64,000 nt of DNA from Desulfovibrionaceae bacterium (GTDB lineage: Bacteria; Desulfobacterota; Desulfovibrionia; Desulfovibrionales; Desulfovibrionaceae), in the NCBI GenBank assembly GCA_017454105.1, contig JAFTDR010000204.1, positions 1-64,000 on the forward strand, given 5' to 3'. Every line of letters starts with the position of its first letter. Position 1 is the stretch's first letter. The notes beneath the pieces are model-generated. The model was not told where the DNA came from, did not search any database, and saw nothing but the letters and a program-made list of their open reading frames with translations. The translations under genes and the position numbers were made by a program. Shown piece by piece: positions 18,535-27,078 of this stretch.

Positions 18535-18605
18535 GGGCAGATTCCTGTGTCACAAAATGATGGAGGCGCAACCTAAAAAAAAGAGGGATGAGCGCACAAA
18601 GAAGC

Positions 18606-20180
18606 CTATATGCTGATTCCGCGCGCACCGGCGTTGCGGGCCCAGCATTCGAAAAGAGCGCGGGAGACGAAGATTGCGGTGAACATGGAGGCTATGATGC
18701 CCAAGGAGAGAGTCACAGCAAAGCCCCGGACAGGCCCTGTTCCGAACTGGTAGAGGATCACAGCTGTGATGATCGTTGTGAGATTCGAGTCCGTGATTGT
18801 GATCGCGGCCCTGTCAAAACCGGCCCGGACAGCCGCGAAGGGCGAAAAACCAGCCCTCAGTTCCTCGCGTATGCGCTCATAAATAAGAACATTCGCATCC
18901 ACACTCATGCCTATGGTCAGAACAATACCGGCTATGCCAGGCAAGGTCAAAGTCGCGCCAAATGCGCCCATGCCGGCTAAAAGAATAAGCAGGGTAAAAC
19001 AGAGCATGCCGTCAGCGATAAGCCCGCTTGCGCCGTAGTAGATGGCCATAAAGCCAAGAACAAGCGCGGCGCCGACAAGTGAGGCTGAGATACCGCTATC
19101 AATGGACTCCTTGCCAAGCGATGGCCCAACTGTGCGCTCCTCAAGCACCGTGACTGGCGCTGGCAGCGATCCTGCGCGCAAGACGATCGCAAGATCCTGG
19201 GCCTCCTCTGTTGTGAAGCTCCCTGAAATGCTCGCCCTGCCACCACCTATGCGCTCGCGGATGACAGGCGCGGAATATATTTTGTCGTCCAGGACAATGG
19301 CCATGCGCCGGCCCACGTTTTCACCGGTCACTTTTTCAAAGATGCGTCCGCCCCGGCTGTTGAAGGTCAGGGAGACATAGGCCTGGTTCATCTGATCAAA
19401 GGCAGGCCGCGCGTCCTCGACATCCTCGCCACTCAACATGGCGTCCTTCTCTATCGCAAGCTTGCGATCCCCCATCTCCCCTTTTTCCTGGTAGGGAAGA
19501 GCGATCACACCCGCAGGAAGAACGGTCTTCTCAAGATCCACATCCTCGCGCACAAGATGAAACTCAAGGTGTGCCGTCTGCCCGATAATCTGCACGGCCC
19601 TCTTCGGATCCGAGACGCCTGGCAGCTGAATCTGTATTCTATTGCCCGCTTGCTTGCGTATGTCCGGCTCGGCCACACCGAACTGGTCAATACGGTTGCG
19701 TATGGTCTTTAAAGCCTGCTCAAGGGCCATTGATTCGAGCCGTTCAACTTCCTGATCAGTAAAGCGCACTGTGCAGCGCACTTGCCCGTTTTCAGCCCGA
19801 ACAAAGGAGTCAGGGGTTAGCTGCGGATAGTGCTTGTCCAGAAGCTGTCTTACTTTTTCCTCATGCTCCGCTCGTGTCAGAATAAAGTCTAGCACAGTCC
19901 CGCCTATGACCCGCGGCCGAAGGACCGCAAAACGCTCTTCCTGGGCCTGTCTGCGCAGATCCTGGCCTAAAATTGCGAGCGTGTTGCTCACAGCCTTCGC
20001 AACATCGACCCCAAGGGTCAGATGAATGCCGCCCCGCAGATCAAGTCCAAGATTGACGCGGCTCGAGGGTAGGATAGCCGAAAGACTCGATTCCCCGCCA
20101 AGAAAGGTCGGCAGGGCATAGACCAATGACACAAGAAAAACCAGCACGGCAATGGCCAGACGCCAACGCACACCCATCAT
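18606..20180 (-). CDS. secD: Protein translocase subunit SecD
   Basis: The 524-residue partner of SecF. It has the early N-L-G-L-D-L-R-G-G-I-H motif near residue 43, a large periplasmic domain (residues about 60-340) and six helices, the last set containing G-M-S-V-D-A-N-V-L-I-Y-E-R-I-R-E near residue 430, the conserved proton-relay segment. GAGG lies upstream of the ATG at 20180; the next codon is also ATG. The gene order yajC-secD-secF is the standard one and all three are read leftward. Confidence 0.95.
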   Translation of the reverse strand: MMGVRWRLAIAVLVFLVSLVYALPTFLGGESSLSAILPSSRVNLGLDLRGGIHLTLGVDVAKAVSNTLAILGQDLRRQAQEERFAVLRPRVIGGTVLDFILTRAEHEEKVRQLLDKHYPQLTPDSFVRAENGQVRCTVRFTDQEVERLESMALEQALKTIRNRIDQFGVAEPDIRKQAGNRIQIQLPGVSDPKRAVQIIGQTAHLEFHLVREDVDLEKTVLPAGVIALPYQEKGEMGDRKLAIEKDAMLSGEDVEDARPAFDQMNQAYVSLTFNSRGGRIFEKVTGENVGRRMAIVLDDKIYSAPVIRERIGGGRASISGSFTTEEAQDLAIVLRAGSLPAPVTVLEERTVGPSLGKESIDSGISASLVGAALVLGFMAIYYGASGLIADGMLCFTLLILLAGMGAFGATLTLPGIAGIVLTIGMSVDANVLIYERIREELRAGFSPFAAVRAGFDRAAITITDSNLTTIITAVILYQFGTGPVRGFAVTLSLGIIASMFTAIFVSRALFECWARNAGARGISI

Positions 20181-20197
20181 GCACCTCAAGGGGGGAA

Positions 20198-20626
20198 TTA
20201 TTTCTTTTCAGTCGGTTCGCTGTCCGAACCGCTCTCTGCGTCTTGCTTCTCAAGACGTACCTCTTTTTTCTCTTTTTTGTCTTTCTTCTCTTTTTTATCC
20301 TTCTTATCCTTTTTTTCGACAACGCCGCCTACAGCTGAGCGCGAAAGACGCAGCTTCGCATCACCGCATTCAAGGAGGATCTCCTCTTTGTCGATTTCCA
20401 GGATTTTGCCAAGCAAGCCGCTGTGGGTGATGATCGCATCCCCCCTCCCAAGGCTCTCAAGCATCTCGCGGTGCGCCTTAGCCCTTTTCTGCTGCGGCCG
20501 AATCAAAAGAAACCAGAAAATGATGAACATGAGAATAAAAGGCATAAAGCTCGCGAGCATGCTCATGCCGTCGCCAGCAGGGGCGCCGGGCTGGGGGCCC
20601 ATCGCATACGCTATTTGTGCAAACAT
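20198..20626 (-). CDS. yajC: SecDF accessory protein YajC with lysine-rich tail
   Basis: YajC is the small membrane subunit of the SecDF complex. Residues about 20-45 form the single helix ending in the family motif L-L-I-R-P-Q-Q-K-R, followed by the cytoplasmic domain with G-D-x-I-I-T-H-S-G-L-L-G-K. After the normal end (about residue 100) there is an extra tail built of K-K-D-K-K-D and K-K-E-K-K-D units and then an acidic serine-rich end, unusual for the family. The start at 20626 is chosen over a start nine codons upstream because it gives the expected short N terminus and follows a GGAGG. Confidence 0.9.
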   Translation of the reverse strand: MFAQIAYAMGPQPGAPAGDGMSMLASFMPFILMFIIFWFLLIRPQQKRAKAHREMLESLGRGDAIITHSGLLGKILEIDKEEILLECGDAKLRLSRSAVGGVVEKKDKKDKKEKKDKKEKKEVRLEKQDAESGSDSEPTEKK

Positions 20627-20664
20627 AGATTTCCTCCAAGGGGGGTGGTACAAAAAGGGGCCGA

Positions 20665-21381
20665 TTAATAGCCCGATCCGCTCAAAATTGTCGACGTTTC
20701 CTTCTTGGCCGCCTTGCGCGCAGCCCCAGGGTTGACCCAGGCAAGAAGGATCTGGCTCATATCCCAGGCAAGCGAGCGGACAATCAAGCCTGCCGGATCG
20801 TCGGGATTGCGCTCCTTCACGGCAAAAAGATAAAAATCATGGCTCTGCCTGGCTTCTAACATGCCTCCCTGGGCCATGGACCACAGAAGGACGCCTGAGC
20901 GCACATCATATATTTCAAGGGCGATGGACAGCGTGCTTGGCCCAGTTGCGCCCCCGTCAAAATAGTGGTGGATGTATCCGCCAACAGCAAGTTCCGCCCC
21001 CTTCGACCGACCAACAGAAATCGCAGTCGAGGGCGTATACGGCGCCCGTGTCTCGACAAACTCAAGTGTGTGGAAAATGCTCTGGGAGAGCATGATATTC
21101 CATATCTGGCGTGAGAGAAGGCGGCTAAAGGAGTCTGCGCCATTAATCTGCTGCGTCATACGGAAAGGCAGAAAAACAGCCCGTGGTCTGTGTGTCGCCT
21201 GGCCCTGTGGGCGGATGGATATGGCCGGAGGTTGCCTGCGCACATGGTTATCGATCTGAATCTGGAAGGGGGTCGCGAAATCATCCGTAGCTTCGATCGA
21301 GATCCGGCTGTTGTCTGGGCTTTTAGAGCAGCCAAGGCTCAAAAGAAGAAGGCAGAAAACGAGAATTCGAAGTGACGGCAT
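20665..21381 (-). CDS. Hypothetical lipoprotein
   Basis: The 238-residue product begins with a signal peptide and a lipobox L-L-S-L-G-C with cysteine at residue 18, so it is a lipoprotein of the outer or inner membrane. The central part (residues about 95-165) has the pattern A-E-L-A-V-G-G-Y-I-H-H-Y followed by alternating strands, L-E-I-Y-D-V-R-S-G-x-L-L-W-S, reminiscent of the small curved-sheet domain found in FlgT/LpoB-like and other assembly lipoproteins. I do not recognise a named family. It lies just upstream of yajC and downstream of the zinc-ribbon gene. Confidence 0.7.
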   Translation of the reverse strand: MPSLRILVFCLLLLSLGCSKSPDNSRISIEATDDFATPFQIQIDNHVRRQPPAISIRPQGQATHRPRAVFLPFRMTQQINGADSFSRLLSRQIWNIMLSQSIFHTLEFVETRAPYTPSTAISVGRSKGAELAVGGYIHHYFDGGATGPSTLSIALEIYDVRSGVLLWSMAQGGMLEARQSHDFYLFAVKERNPDDPAGLIVRSLAWDMSQILLAWVNPGAARKAAKKETSTILSGSGY

Positions 21382-21403
21382 AGACGCTCCGGAAAAAATG
21401 CGG

Positions 21404-22387
21404 CTAGATTGTCGAGAAGAAGCGCAGGCTCATCAGGTACACAAGAAGAACAGGAATAAAACCGAGAAAAATCTTGGACCAGGAAAGGGTAAGCACCTGG
21501 CGCAGTCCAACGGCCATGCAGGCAAAACTCCACAGTCCCCCGGCGGCAAGGCCAGCTAAGGGCACAATTGACAGTATGGCAGGCGCTATGCTGTAGGCAA
21601 CAACCTGGAAAATCGCCACAAAGGACGGCACGTCACGAGTTAAGAATTTGAAGACAACAAAGAAGACCGTCGTGAAAAGATAGAGTTTTAAGGTAAAGAA
21701 GGCCGTCTGCAAAAGAAGCGTCAGAATTGCGTTCCCCTGAGGCGCAATATAGGAAAAAACAGTGGCGAGCTGCGGATCAACGCTCTCGCCCAAAACCATT
21801 CTAAAAACAGAAACCCACCCTATATTGCACAGCGAGACAAAAGCGGAGATGATAATGAAAAAGGCTAAAGCGCGGTAGATCTGGGCGTTCGGGGCGATTG
21901 TCCGAAAAAAACGCGGTGCTGCGAGCATAATCCCCAAGAGCGTCTGATAAAAGGACATAAGCCAGCCGACCTCACCAGGAGCTTCATCCCAGGGATTGCC
22001 GAAATCGAGCGCTCTGCTAAAGCCCGAGACACCCGCAGACTTCCGCCCTGTTTTTCTGCCGCCCTCATCGCTCTCAGACGATTCCCCCTTGCCTCTCGGC
22101 AAGAGGACGATTGCGCCCTTTGGCAGGGGATCGTCCGCGCTCTCTCCACGCACTCCCCCATCTATCTCCTCACGTATCTCCTCATTTGTCCTCTCATTGA
22201 CCTCTGTCGGCTCCAAGGGCGGTTGCTCTTGTGTCACTCCCGGCTCAACGATCGCAAGCACCCCCTCGCTTGGTGAAAAACGAAAACGGCAGCCGCATTT
22301 TGGACAATTGGCTATCACCGTACGCGGAGGCAGATCCTCGCGCGCCACATCCCTCGTAAAGGAGCAATCAGGGCAGGTAATCTTCAT
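21404..22387 (-). CDS. Zinc-ribbon (MJ0042-type) protein with Yip1-like membrane domain
   Basis: The 327-residue protein opens with C-P-D-C and C-P-K-C-G-C-R-F, two cysteine pairs of an MJ0042-type zinc ribbon (residues 4-35). A low-complexity acidic linker follows (about 50-130), then five or so helices with the layout of Yip1-family proteins. Such proteins are common in Desulfobacterota and have no assigned function. The gene ends 22 bp before the lipoprotein gene, so it may head the yajC-secDF transcript. Confidence 0.75.
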   Translation of the reverse strand: MKITCPDCSFTRDVAREDLPPRTVIANCPKCGCRFRFSPSEGVLAIVEPGVTQEQPPLEPTEVNERTNEEIREEIDGGVRGESADDPLPKGAIVLLPRGKGESSESDEGGRKTGRKSAGVSGFSRALDFGNPWDEAPGEVGWLMSFYQTLLGIMLAAPRFFRTIAPNAQIYRALAFFIIISAFVSLCNIGWVSVFRMVLGESVDPQLATVFSYIAPQGNAILTLLLQTAFFTLKLYLFTTVFFVVFKFLTRDVPSFVAIFQVVAYSIAPAILSIVPLAGLAAGGLWSFACMAVGLRQVLTLSWSKIFLGFIPVLLVYLMSLRFFSTI

Positions 22388-22467
22388 GGCGTCTCCGGCT
22401 CTCTGGAAAAAACCGACCTACAGAAAGTAAAAGTGTACAGAAAAGAAAGTCTCTTGTCGATACGTAA

Positions 22468-22499
22468 GCGAAAAGGCCGCAGTGATGCGGCCTTTTCGC
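22468..22499. terminator. Strong bidirectional hairpin after pal
   Basis: GCGAAAAGGCCGCA and TGCGGCCTTTTCGC form a perfect 14-bp stem with a four-base GTGA loop. The A and T tracts are within the stem, so it could stop transcription in both directions. It lies between pal and the zinc-ribbon gene. Confidence 0.8.
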
Positions 22500-22584
22500 A
22501 TGGTTGCATGTATAGCGCGCCCTCACCGCTCTTGGCGTACAGAGATCCTTCCAGAGAAACGTGAGGGAGATGTTGTGCAACGAA

Positions 22585-23061
22585 CTACTGGGCAATGACG
22601 CGGAAATCGTCGCGGCGGTTCTGCTGCCACACGGCTTCGCCGGAACCCTGCACAGCGGGATTTTCCTTACCGAAGCTTATTGTCTCCATCTGGCTCGGAT
22701 TCACACCAAGAGTGGTCAAGAATTCCTGGGCGGCATGGGCGCGGCGCTCGCCAAGAGCGAGGTTGTATTCCTGGGTTCCGCGCTCATCGCAGTTGCCTTC
22801 AATACGCACGCGGATGCTCGGGAAGCGCTTCATAAGCTCAGCCTTATTCTTCAGCACTTCCTTGCCCTCAGGCAGAAGAGAATATTTGTCAAAGGCAAAG
22901 TAGACACGGCCGTCAGTAATCTGCTGCACGGCAGCGTTCTTCTCATTGTCTATCCCGTCATCATAGGCAACGGGAGCAGGTTCAGCCTGCTGTTTTTTCG
23001 CACAACCAAAACCTGCCGTCAAAGCACAGATAAGCGCTAAAACCAAAGCAAACCGTTTCAT
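22585..23061 (-). CDS. pal: Peptidoglycan-associated lipoprotein Pal
   Basis: Pal tethers the outer membrane to peptidoglycan and is recycled by Tol proteins during division. The 158-residue product has a signal peptide with lipobox G-F-G-C (cysteine near residue 20) and an OmpA-like domain with V-Y-F-A-F-D-K-Y, the E-G-N-C-D-E-R-G-T motif near residue 92 that contacts diaminopimelate, and the paired arginines near the C terminus. AGGAGG precedes the ATG at 23061. It is the last gene of the tol cluster, separated from tolB by a terminator-like hairpin. Confidence 0.95.
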   Translation of the reverse strand: MKRFALVLALICALTAGFGCAKKQQAEPAPVAYDDGIDNEKNAAVQQITDGRVYFAFDKYSLLPEGKEVLKNKAELMKRFPSIRVRIEGNCDERGTQEYNLALGERRAHAAQEFLTTLGVNPSQMETISFGKENPAVQGSGEAVWQQNRRDDFRVIAQ

Positions 23062-23138
23062 ATAAGTCCTCCTGAGACCATGTACAGACGGTTCGTAAAA
23101 CAAGCGCGAACTCTCCGCCAGAAAAAACAAGCTTTTCG

Positions 23139-23161
23139 CAAAAAAGCCCGCCCCAGCGGGT
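23139..23161 (-). terminator. Hairpin between tolB and pal
   Basis: GCCCGC and GCGGGT pair (23146-23161) with an A-run to the left, so it can end or attenuate tolB transcription before pal. Confidence 0.6.
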
Positions 23162-23225
23162 CCGCTATCAACAATAGTAGCGTTGATTATGACTTTGTCA
23201 AGACGCATGCCGAAATATTGCGCAG

Positions 23226-24539
23226 CTATTTGCCCGATCCGCTAAGGCCCCAGCGCGGAAAGGAAGCCCCTCCGCCTGTCGGAATTTTTTTGGCGTCGCC
23301 TCCATGGCGCGTTGTGAGATAAATATTGCGGCCGCCGCCCCGAGACGAGGTGAAGGCGATAAAATAGCTGTCCGCGCAGAAAGAGGGCTGCTCATCGCTG
23401 CCCGGCCCAAAACTCACCTGCCGCTCCTCACCTGAGACCATATCCTGAACAAAGATGCGGTTCCCATACGAGGTCATGCGGCTGTAGACAACAAGTGTCC
23501 CGTCTGGGGAGATGTTTGGCTCTGTATTGTAGCCCCCATTCATGCTCACCCTGACAACGCCGCCCCCGCCAAGATCCTTCATGAAAATCTGAGGGCCGCC
23601 AAGGCGCGAGGAGGTAAAGGCCATCTTTGAGCCTGTGCTGTCAAAGGACGGGGAGACATTGATGCAATTGCCCCCCTCAAGCAGACGCTCTTTTTTAAAC
23701 GCCCGGTCCAAAAGAAAGATCGCCGGATACTTTCCGTGCGAGAGCGCAACCGCAACCTTATTGCCCGGGGTAAACGCTGGGCCAATCACGACATTGCCTG
23801 GGAAGCGGATGCGGCTCACCTTCCCTGATGCGCCATCCCAGACACCTAGGGCATGGGATGTTGGCTCAATATGCGTAAACACGATAAAACGGCCGTCCGG
23901 CGACCAGGAGGGCGACATGGCCTTGCCCTTAAGATTGGTTATCTGCCTAAGATTGCGACCGGTCGGCTTGGTCAGCCAGACGTTTGCGCTCATTTTTCCA
24001 GACGAGCGGGTGAAGGCAATTGTTGACCTGAAAAAGGCCCCATTGCCGGTTAAAGCCTCAAGAAGATCCGCGCAGAAGCGGTCGGCCACTTCCGGCAGAT
24101 TGCCTTTTTTTACCCCGCCGTACTCCTTGCCAAAGAGGCTTGAGCCGGAATTGGTCTCAAAGACGCGCATCTCAACGGTTTTTGTTCCGCTGTCGCCTCC
24201 AGGCCAGTGCGCTGTAACCAGAAGGTCCGCTCCAGCCAGCTGAAAACGCTTGAAATCGAGTTCAGGCGGCTCGTAGCCGTCCATGAGCGTTCCCCCAAGG
24301 ACTGCTTTCGGATCGGTTAAGCGCATAAAGGGGAGAAAACTCAAATTGTTTTCTATCAGCTGATTGAGTCCCCGCCCCATGTCCGTCGCCTCGACGCTTT
24401 TGCCGCGAAGCGGGGCTGCGAGCGCAAGAGAGACAATATTTTGGCCCGGACCATAGATATCGACGCGCAACGCTGCGTGTGCGGGGGCACAAAGACTTGT
24501 CAGACAAAAAAGAGCGACTGCAAAAACCAGAGATTTCAT
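23226..24539 (-). CDS. tolB: Tol-Pal system protein TolB
   Basis: TolB is the periplasmic beta-propeller that links Pal to the inner-membrane TolQRA motor. The 437-residue protein has a cleavable signal peptide ending A-H-A near residue 22, an N-terminal alpha/beta domain, and a six-bladed propeller of WD-like repeats such as W-S-P-D-G and S-P-D-G-T-L-V-V-Y-S. The ATG at 24539 starts directly with the signal peptide M-K-S-L-V-F; upstream starts would add a poor N terminus. It follows the second TolA/TonB-type gene. Confidence 0.93.
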   Translation of the reverse strand: MKSLVFAVALFCLTSLCAPAHAALRVDIYGPGQNIVSLALAAPLRGKSVEATDMGRGLNQLIENNLSFLPFMRLTDPKAVLGGTLMDGYEPPELDFKRFQLAGADLLVTAHWPGGDSGTKTVEMRVFETNSGSSLFGKEYGGVKKGNLPEVADRFCADLLEALTGNGAFFRSTIAFTRSSGKMSANVWLTKPTGRNLRQITNLKGKAMSPSWSPDGRFIVFTHIEPTSHALGVWDGASGKVSRIRFPGNVVIGPAFTPGNKVAVALSHGKYPAIFLLDRAFKKERLLEGGNCINVSPSFDSTGSKMAFTSSRLGGPQIFMKDLGGGGVVRVSMNGGYNTEPNISPDGTLVVYSRMTSYGNRIFVQDMVSGEERQVSFGPGSDEQPSFCADSYFIAFTSSRGGGRNIYLTTRHGGDAKKIPTGGGASFPRWGLSGSGK

Positions 24540-24608
24540 CAAGTATTCAGCGCGGAGCCTTGGCATACGCAAGGAGCGCTGCCTCCTTTGGCTAAGTGTT
24601 GCGGTCGC

Positions 24609-25595
24609 TTACGGATTTTTTTTCGTTGCCGTAAGCGGCACAGAAAATGTCTGCCCTATGCCCTTGGGCGGTGCGGGAACAGTCCTTGCCTGCAGAACGC
24701 AGCGCACAAGGGCTGCGTCAATAGCCTCGTCCCCCGAACTCTCTAGAACCTGAACATTCGAGAGGCGCCCCTTGGCATCAACAGACATGCGCACGCGCAT
24801 GCTGTAGCTTGAACGCTGCGCGTTTTTCGGCAGAACGAGAACGCGATTGAGTGAATTGTGCAGAAGGTCTGTGTATTTCTGAACGCGCAGGTCTGTATTT
24901 GAAGAGAGGACAGGAAGCTCGGCCTTTGCCCGCATATCTTTTATATCCCGTTCACTCTCTCCGTACGAATGCAGAGTCTGTTCTTTTTTTGCTGGCTTCT
25001 GCTTGGCACTCACGCGTTCTTTGGGCTCACTCTGGGCAATAGGCTGGGGCTTAATCTTCGGCAAAGCCTCGCCGCGCTCTTTGGCAACCGCCTGCGCCTT
25101 GGCCCGTGAGCGCTCCTCGTTTGCCGCGGCCTGGGCGCTTGCACGCTCATTTTCTAAGCGGTTCTTCTCCTTAAGCTCTGCGCGCAGCTTTTCGATCTCA
25201 GTCAAACTCTCCTTCGATTCCTGCGATCCCGTGCGGAATGTGAGATAGATCGTCAAGGGAGCCTCGTAGCTTGTCCTGCCAAAAGGAGCCGCTTTGCGGA
25301 TCGCGCTGCATGCGACATTGTCAAAGGCGTCGAGCGACGAGCGTTTAAGAGGCGTGCAGGCGGACACAGCGCCGCTGCCGTCAAGCAGAACCTTGACAAG
25401 CACAGTGTGTGTTCCCCGAACTTGAGGTGGCGACCATTTTTGCATGACCTTCTCGATCACCCGCCCCGCATAGCCATTGTCATCGTCAATAGCAATGCCT
25501 TGCGTCTGCGCGTATGTCTGTTCAGATAAAAGGCCAAGAATACATGCGAGAAGGAAAACGATAGGTGCGCAGCGCGCTTTGCGACAGTCAAACAT
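24609..25595 (-). CDS. Periplasmic protein with two TonB/TolA C-terminal-like modules
   Basis: The 328-residue protein starts with a short signal-like hydrophobic segment ending T-Y-A near residue 29, then a TonB/TolA C-terminal-like module (about 35-120), a charged helical linker rich in K, E, A and R (about 130-210) and a second similar module (about 225-328). Both modules share the pattern of a residue run K-x-x-x-x-P, strands with the V-x-V-x-x-D-x-x-G motif, and A-I-D-A-A-L or F-D-N-V-A-C before the last strand. It lies between tolA and tolB, only three bases after the tolA stop. This is inserted at a place where classical tol clusters have nothing. Confidence 0.75.
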   Translation of the reverse strand: MFDCRKARCAPIVFLLACILGLLSEQTYAQTQGIAIDDDNGYAGRVIEKVMQKWSPPQVRGTHTVLVKVLLDGSGAVSACTPLKRSSLDAFDNVACSAIRKAAPFGRTSYEAPLTIYLTFRTGSQESKESLTEIEKLRAELKEKNRLENERASAQAAANEERSRAKAQAVAKERGEALPKIKPQPIAQSEPKERVSAKQKPAKKEQTLHSYGESERDIKDMRAKAELPVLSSNTDLRVQKYTDLLHNSLNRVLVLPKNAQRSSYSMRVRMSVDAKGRLSNVQVLESSGDEAIDAALVRCVLQARTVPAPPKGIGQTFSVPLTATKKNP

Positions 25596-25598
25596 AGG

Positions 25599-26645
25599 CT
25601 AGCGCCCCATAAGTTCATTGAGTGAAAAATTGAGTTCAAGATCCGAGTAGGCCGCCGATGGCGGCGGAGGAAAGGCTCCGTTATTGCTCGTGCGCCATAT
25701 GGCGCTCACAGCAGACTGATCAAATTGGGCGTTGCCGGAGCTACGAGTGATTTTCGCCTCTTGCACCTTGCCCTGCATATCGACTTTCACGTTGATTGCG
25801 CAGGAAAGATTCTTCCGCGCAGTCGAGGCATACCCCCAATTGGGCCGAACCGCAAGCATAACCTGACCGCGGTAGACATCGGCGAGCCCTCCGCCTCCAG
25901 GCCCCCGGCCGCTCCCGCCACCACCGCCGCGCTTGCCCCCGGCCTCGCGCTTAGCCTGCGCTAAAGCCTGCTCGACGGCATTGCCGGTCTCGCCCTGCTC
26001 AAGGCGCGATGAGGCGTCTCGTCGCGCCTGTTTTAAGGCCGCAGCTACGGGATCGTCGGAGGATGAGTCGCGTTTGGTCTTTTTGTTTTCTTTGGGCTTG
26101 TCTTTGGTTTTTTCTTTCTGTTTTTCTTGGGTTTTTTCTTTCGGCTTGTCTTTCACTTTTTCTTTGGCGTCTTCTTTTTCTTTAGGCTTCTCTTTCTCTT
26201 TGGGCTTTTCTTTCACTTTTTCTTTCAGGAGAGGCTTGTCTGTATCCTTCGGCTTCGGCTTCGGTTTTTCCTTGACTTTTTCTTTTTCTTTGGGCTTGGG
26301 TTTTTCCTTCAGAGGCTCAACGTCCTTTTTTTCAGCCTGCTCCTCCGGAACAACTGCGGCTCGCGCCGGCTCCTTTAGCTTTGTCTCCCGCACTTCTTCC
26401 TGTTTGGGCGCTGCCACTTCCTTCCTTTTTGCCGGCGGCTGCGGCGCAAGTTCCCCAGATCCCGGTTCCCCCACATGCCCAAGAATATTCGAGGGGCTTT
26501 TGTTTCCGCCTATGTCGCCCTCGACAAGGCTGATCATAACTGCCTGCGGCTCAAGGCGGAGGGGGGGAGACGTCGGCCAGAACCAGAGTATGAGGAAAAA
26601 AAGAAGGTGCAGGCAAAGCGAGAGCAAAAAGGAATGCCATTGCAT
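25599..26645 (-). CDS. tolA: TolA-like cell-envelope protein with PKEK-repeat spacer
   Basis: TolA spans the periplasm from TolQR to Pal/TolB. The 348-residue protein has an N-terminal membrane helix (residues about 5-25), a very long spacer (about 85-195) of K-E-K-P-K-E-K units instead of the usual alanine-rich helix, a glycine-rich hinge near residue 240, and a C-terminal TolA/TonB-like domain with V-Y-R-G-Q-V-M near residue 260 and A-V-S-A-I-W near 315. Placed after tolR in the usual order Q-R-A. The repeat makes the minus-strand and plus-strand frames look open here; only this frame is real. Confidence 0.9.
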   Translation of the reverse strand: MQWHSFLLSLCLHLLFFLILWFWPTSPPLRLEPQAVMISLVEGDIGGNKSPSNILGHVGEPGSGELAPQPPAKRKEVAAPKQEEVRETKLKEPARAAVVPEEQAEKKDVEPLKEKPKPKEKEKVKEKPKPKPKDTDKPLLKEKVKEKPKEKEKPKEKEDAKEKVKDKPKEKTQEKQKEKTKDKPKENKKTKRDSSSDDPVAAALKQARRDASSRLEQGETGNAVEQALAQAKREAGGKRGGGGGSGRGPGGGGLADVYRGQVMLAVRPNWGYASTARKNLSCAINVKVDMQGKVQEAKITRSSGNAQFDQSAVSAIWRTSNNGAFPPPPSAAYSDLELNFSLNELMGR

Positions 26646-26660
26646 GCGAAGAACCTGTTC

Positions 26661-27077
26661 CTACGGCCCCTTGGCGGGCTCGGTGTCTTGAGCATCTGCC
26701 ATGATGCCCATTTTTTCAATTCCAACAGCCTTGATGCGCCCAATAACCGCGACAACTATGCCGTAGGGAACATCCTTGTCGGCCTTAAGAAAAAGTGTCC
26801 TATCCTTCTCCTTGACAAGGCGCCGCAGATAGTCCTCAAGCGAATCGAGATTGCCTACCTGATATTCCTCAAGAGAGAGGCTTCCGTCCCTCCCTATAGT
26901 GAGTGTCATGTGGTCGCTTTCTGTCGGAAGGACCTCTGCCTGCTTGGCTTGCGGCAAATCGACATCCAGGCCCTGGCTCATCATAGGTGTTGCGACCATG
27001 AAGATGATAAGCAAAACAAGCATGACATCAACAAAGGGAGTCACATTGATCTCTGATACAAAACGCCCACCTGCCAT
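26661..27077 (-). CDS. tolR: Tol-Pal proton channel subunit TolR
   Basis: TolR, an ExbD-type protein, uses proton flow with TolQ to energise TolA. The 138-residue product has the single helix with V-T-P-F-V-D-V-M-L-V-L-L near residue 15, including the essential aspartate, and a periplasmic domain with Q-G-L-D-V-D-L-P and G-I-V-V-A-V-I-G-R-I-K. The ATG at 27077 is chosen because GGAG lies before it and the product then begins close to the helix; it starts one base after the tolQ stop. Confidence 0.93.
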   Translation of the reverse strand: MAGGRFVSEINVTPFVDVMLVLLIIFMVATPMMSQGLDVDLPQAKQAEVLPTESDHMTLTIGRDGSLSLEEYQVGNLDSLEDYLRRLVKEKDRTLFLKADKDVPYGIVVAVIGRIKAVGIEKMGIMADAQDTEPAKGP

Positions 27078-27078
27078 A

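Noticed and set aside
25933-26691. Open frame opposite tolA with F/S/L-rich repeats
   Set aside because: It is the inverse of the lysine/glutamate/proline repeat; no start signal and no family.
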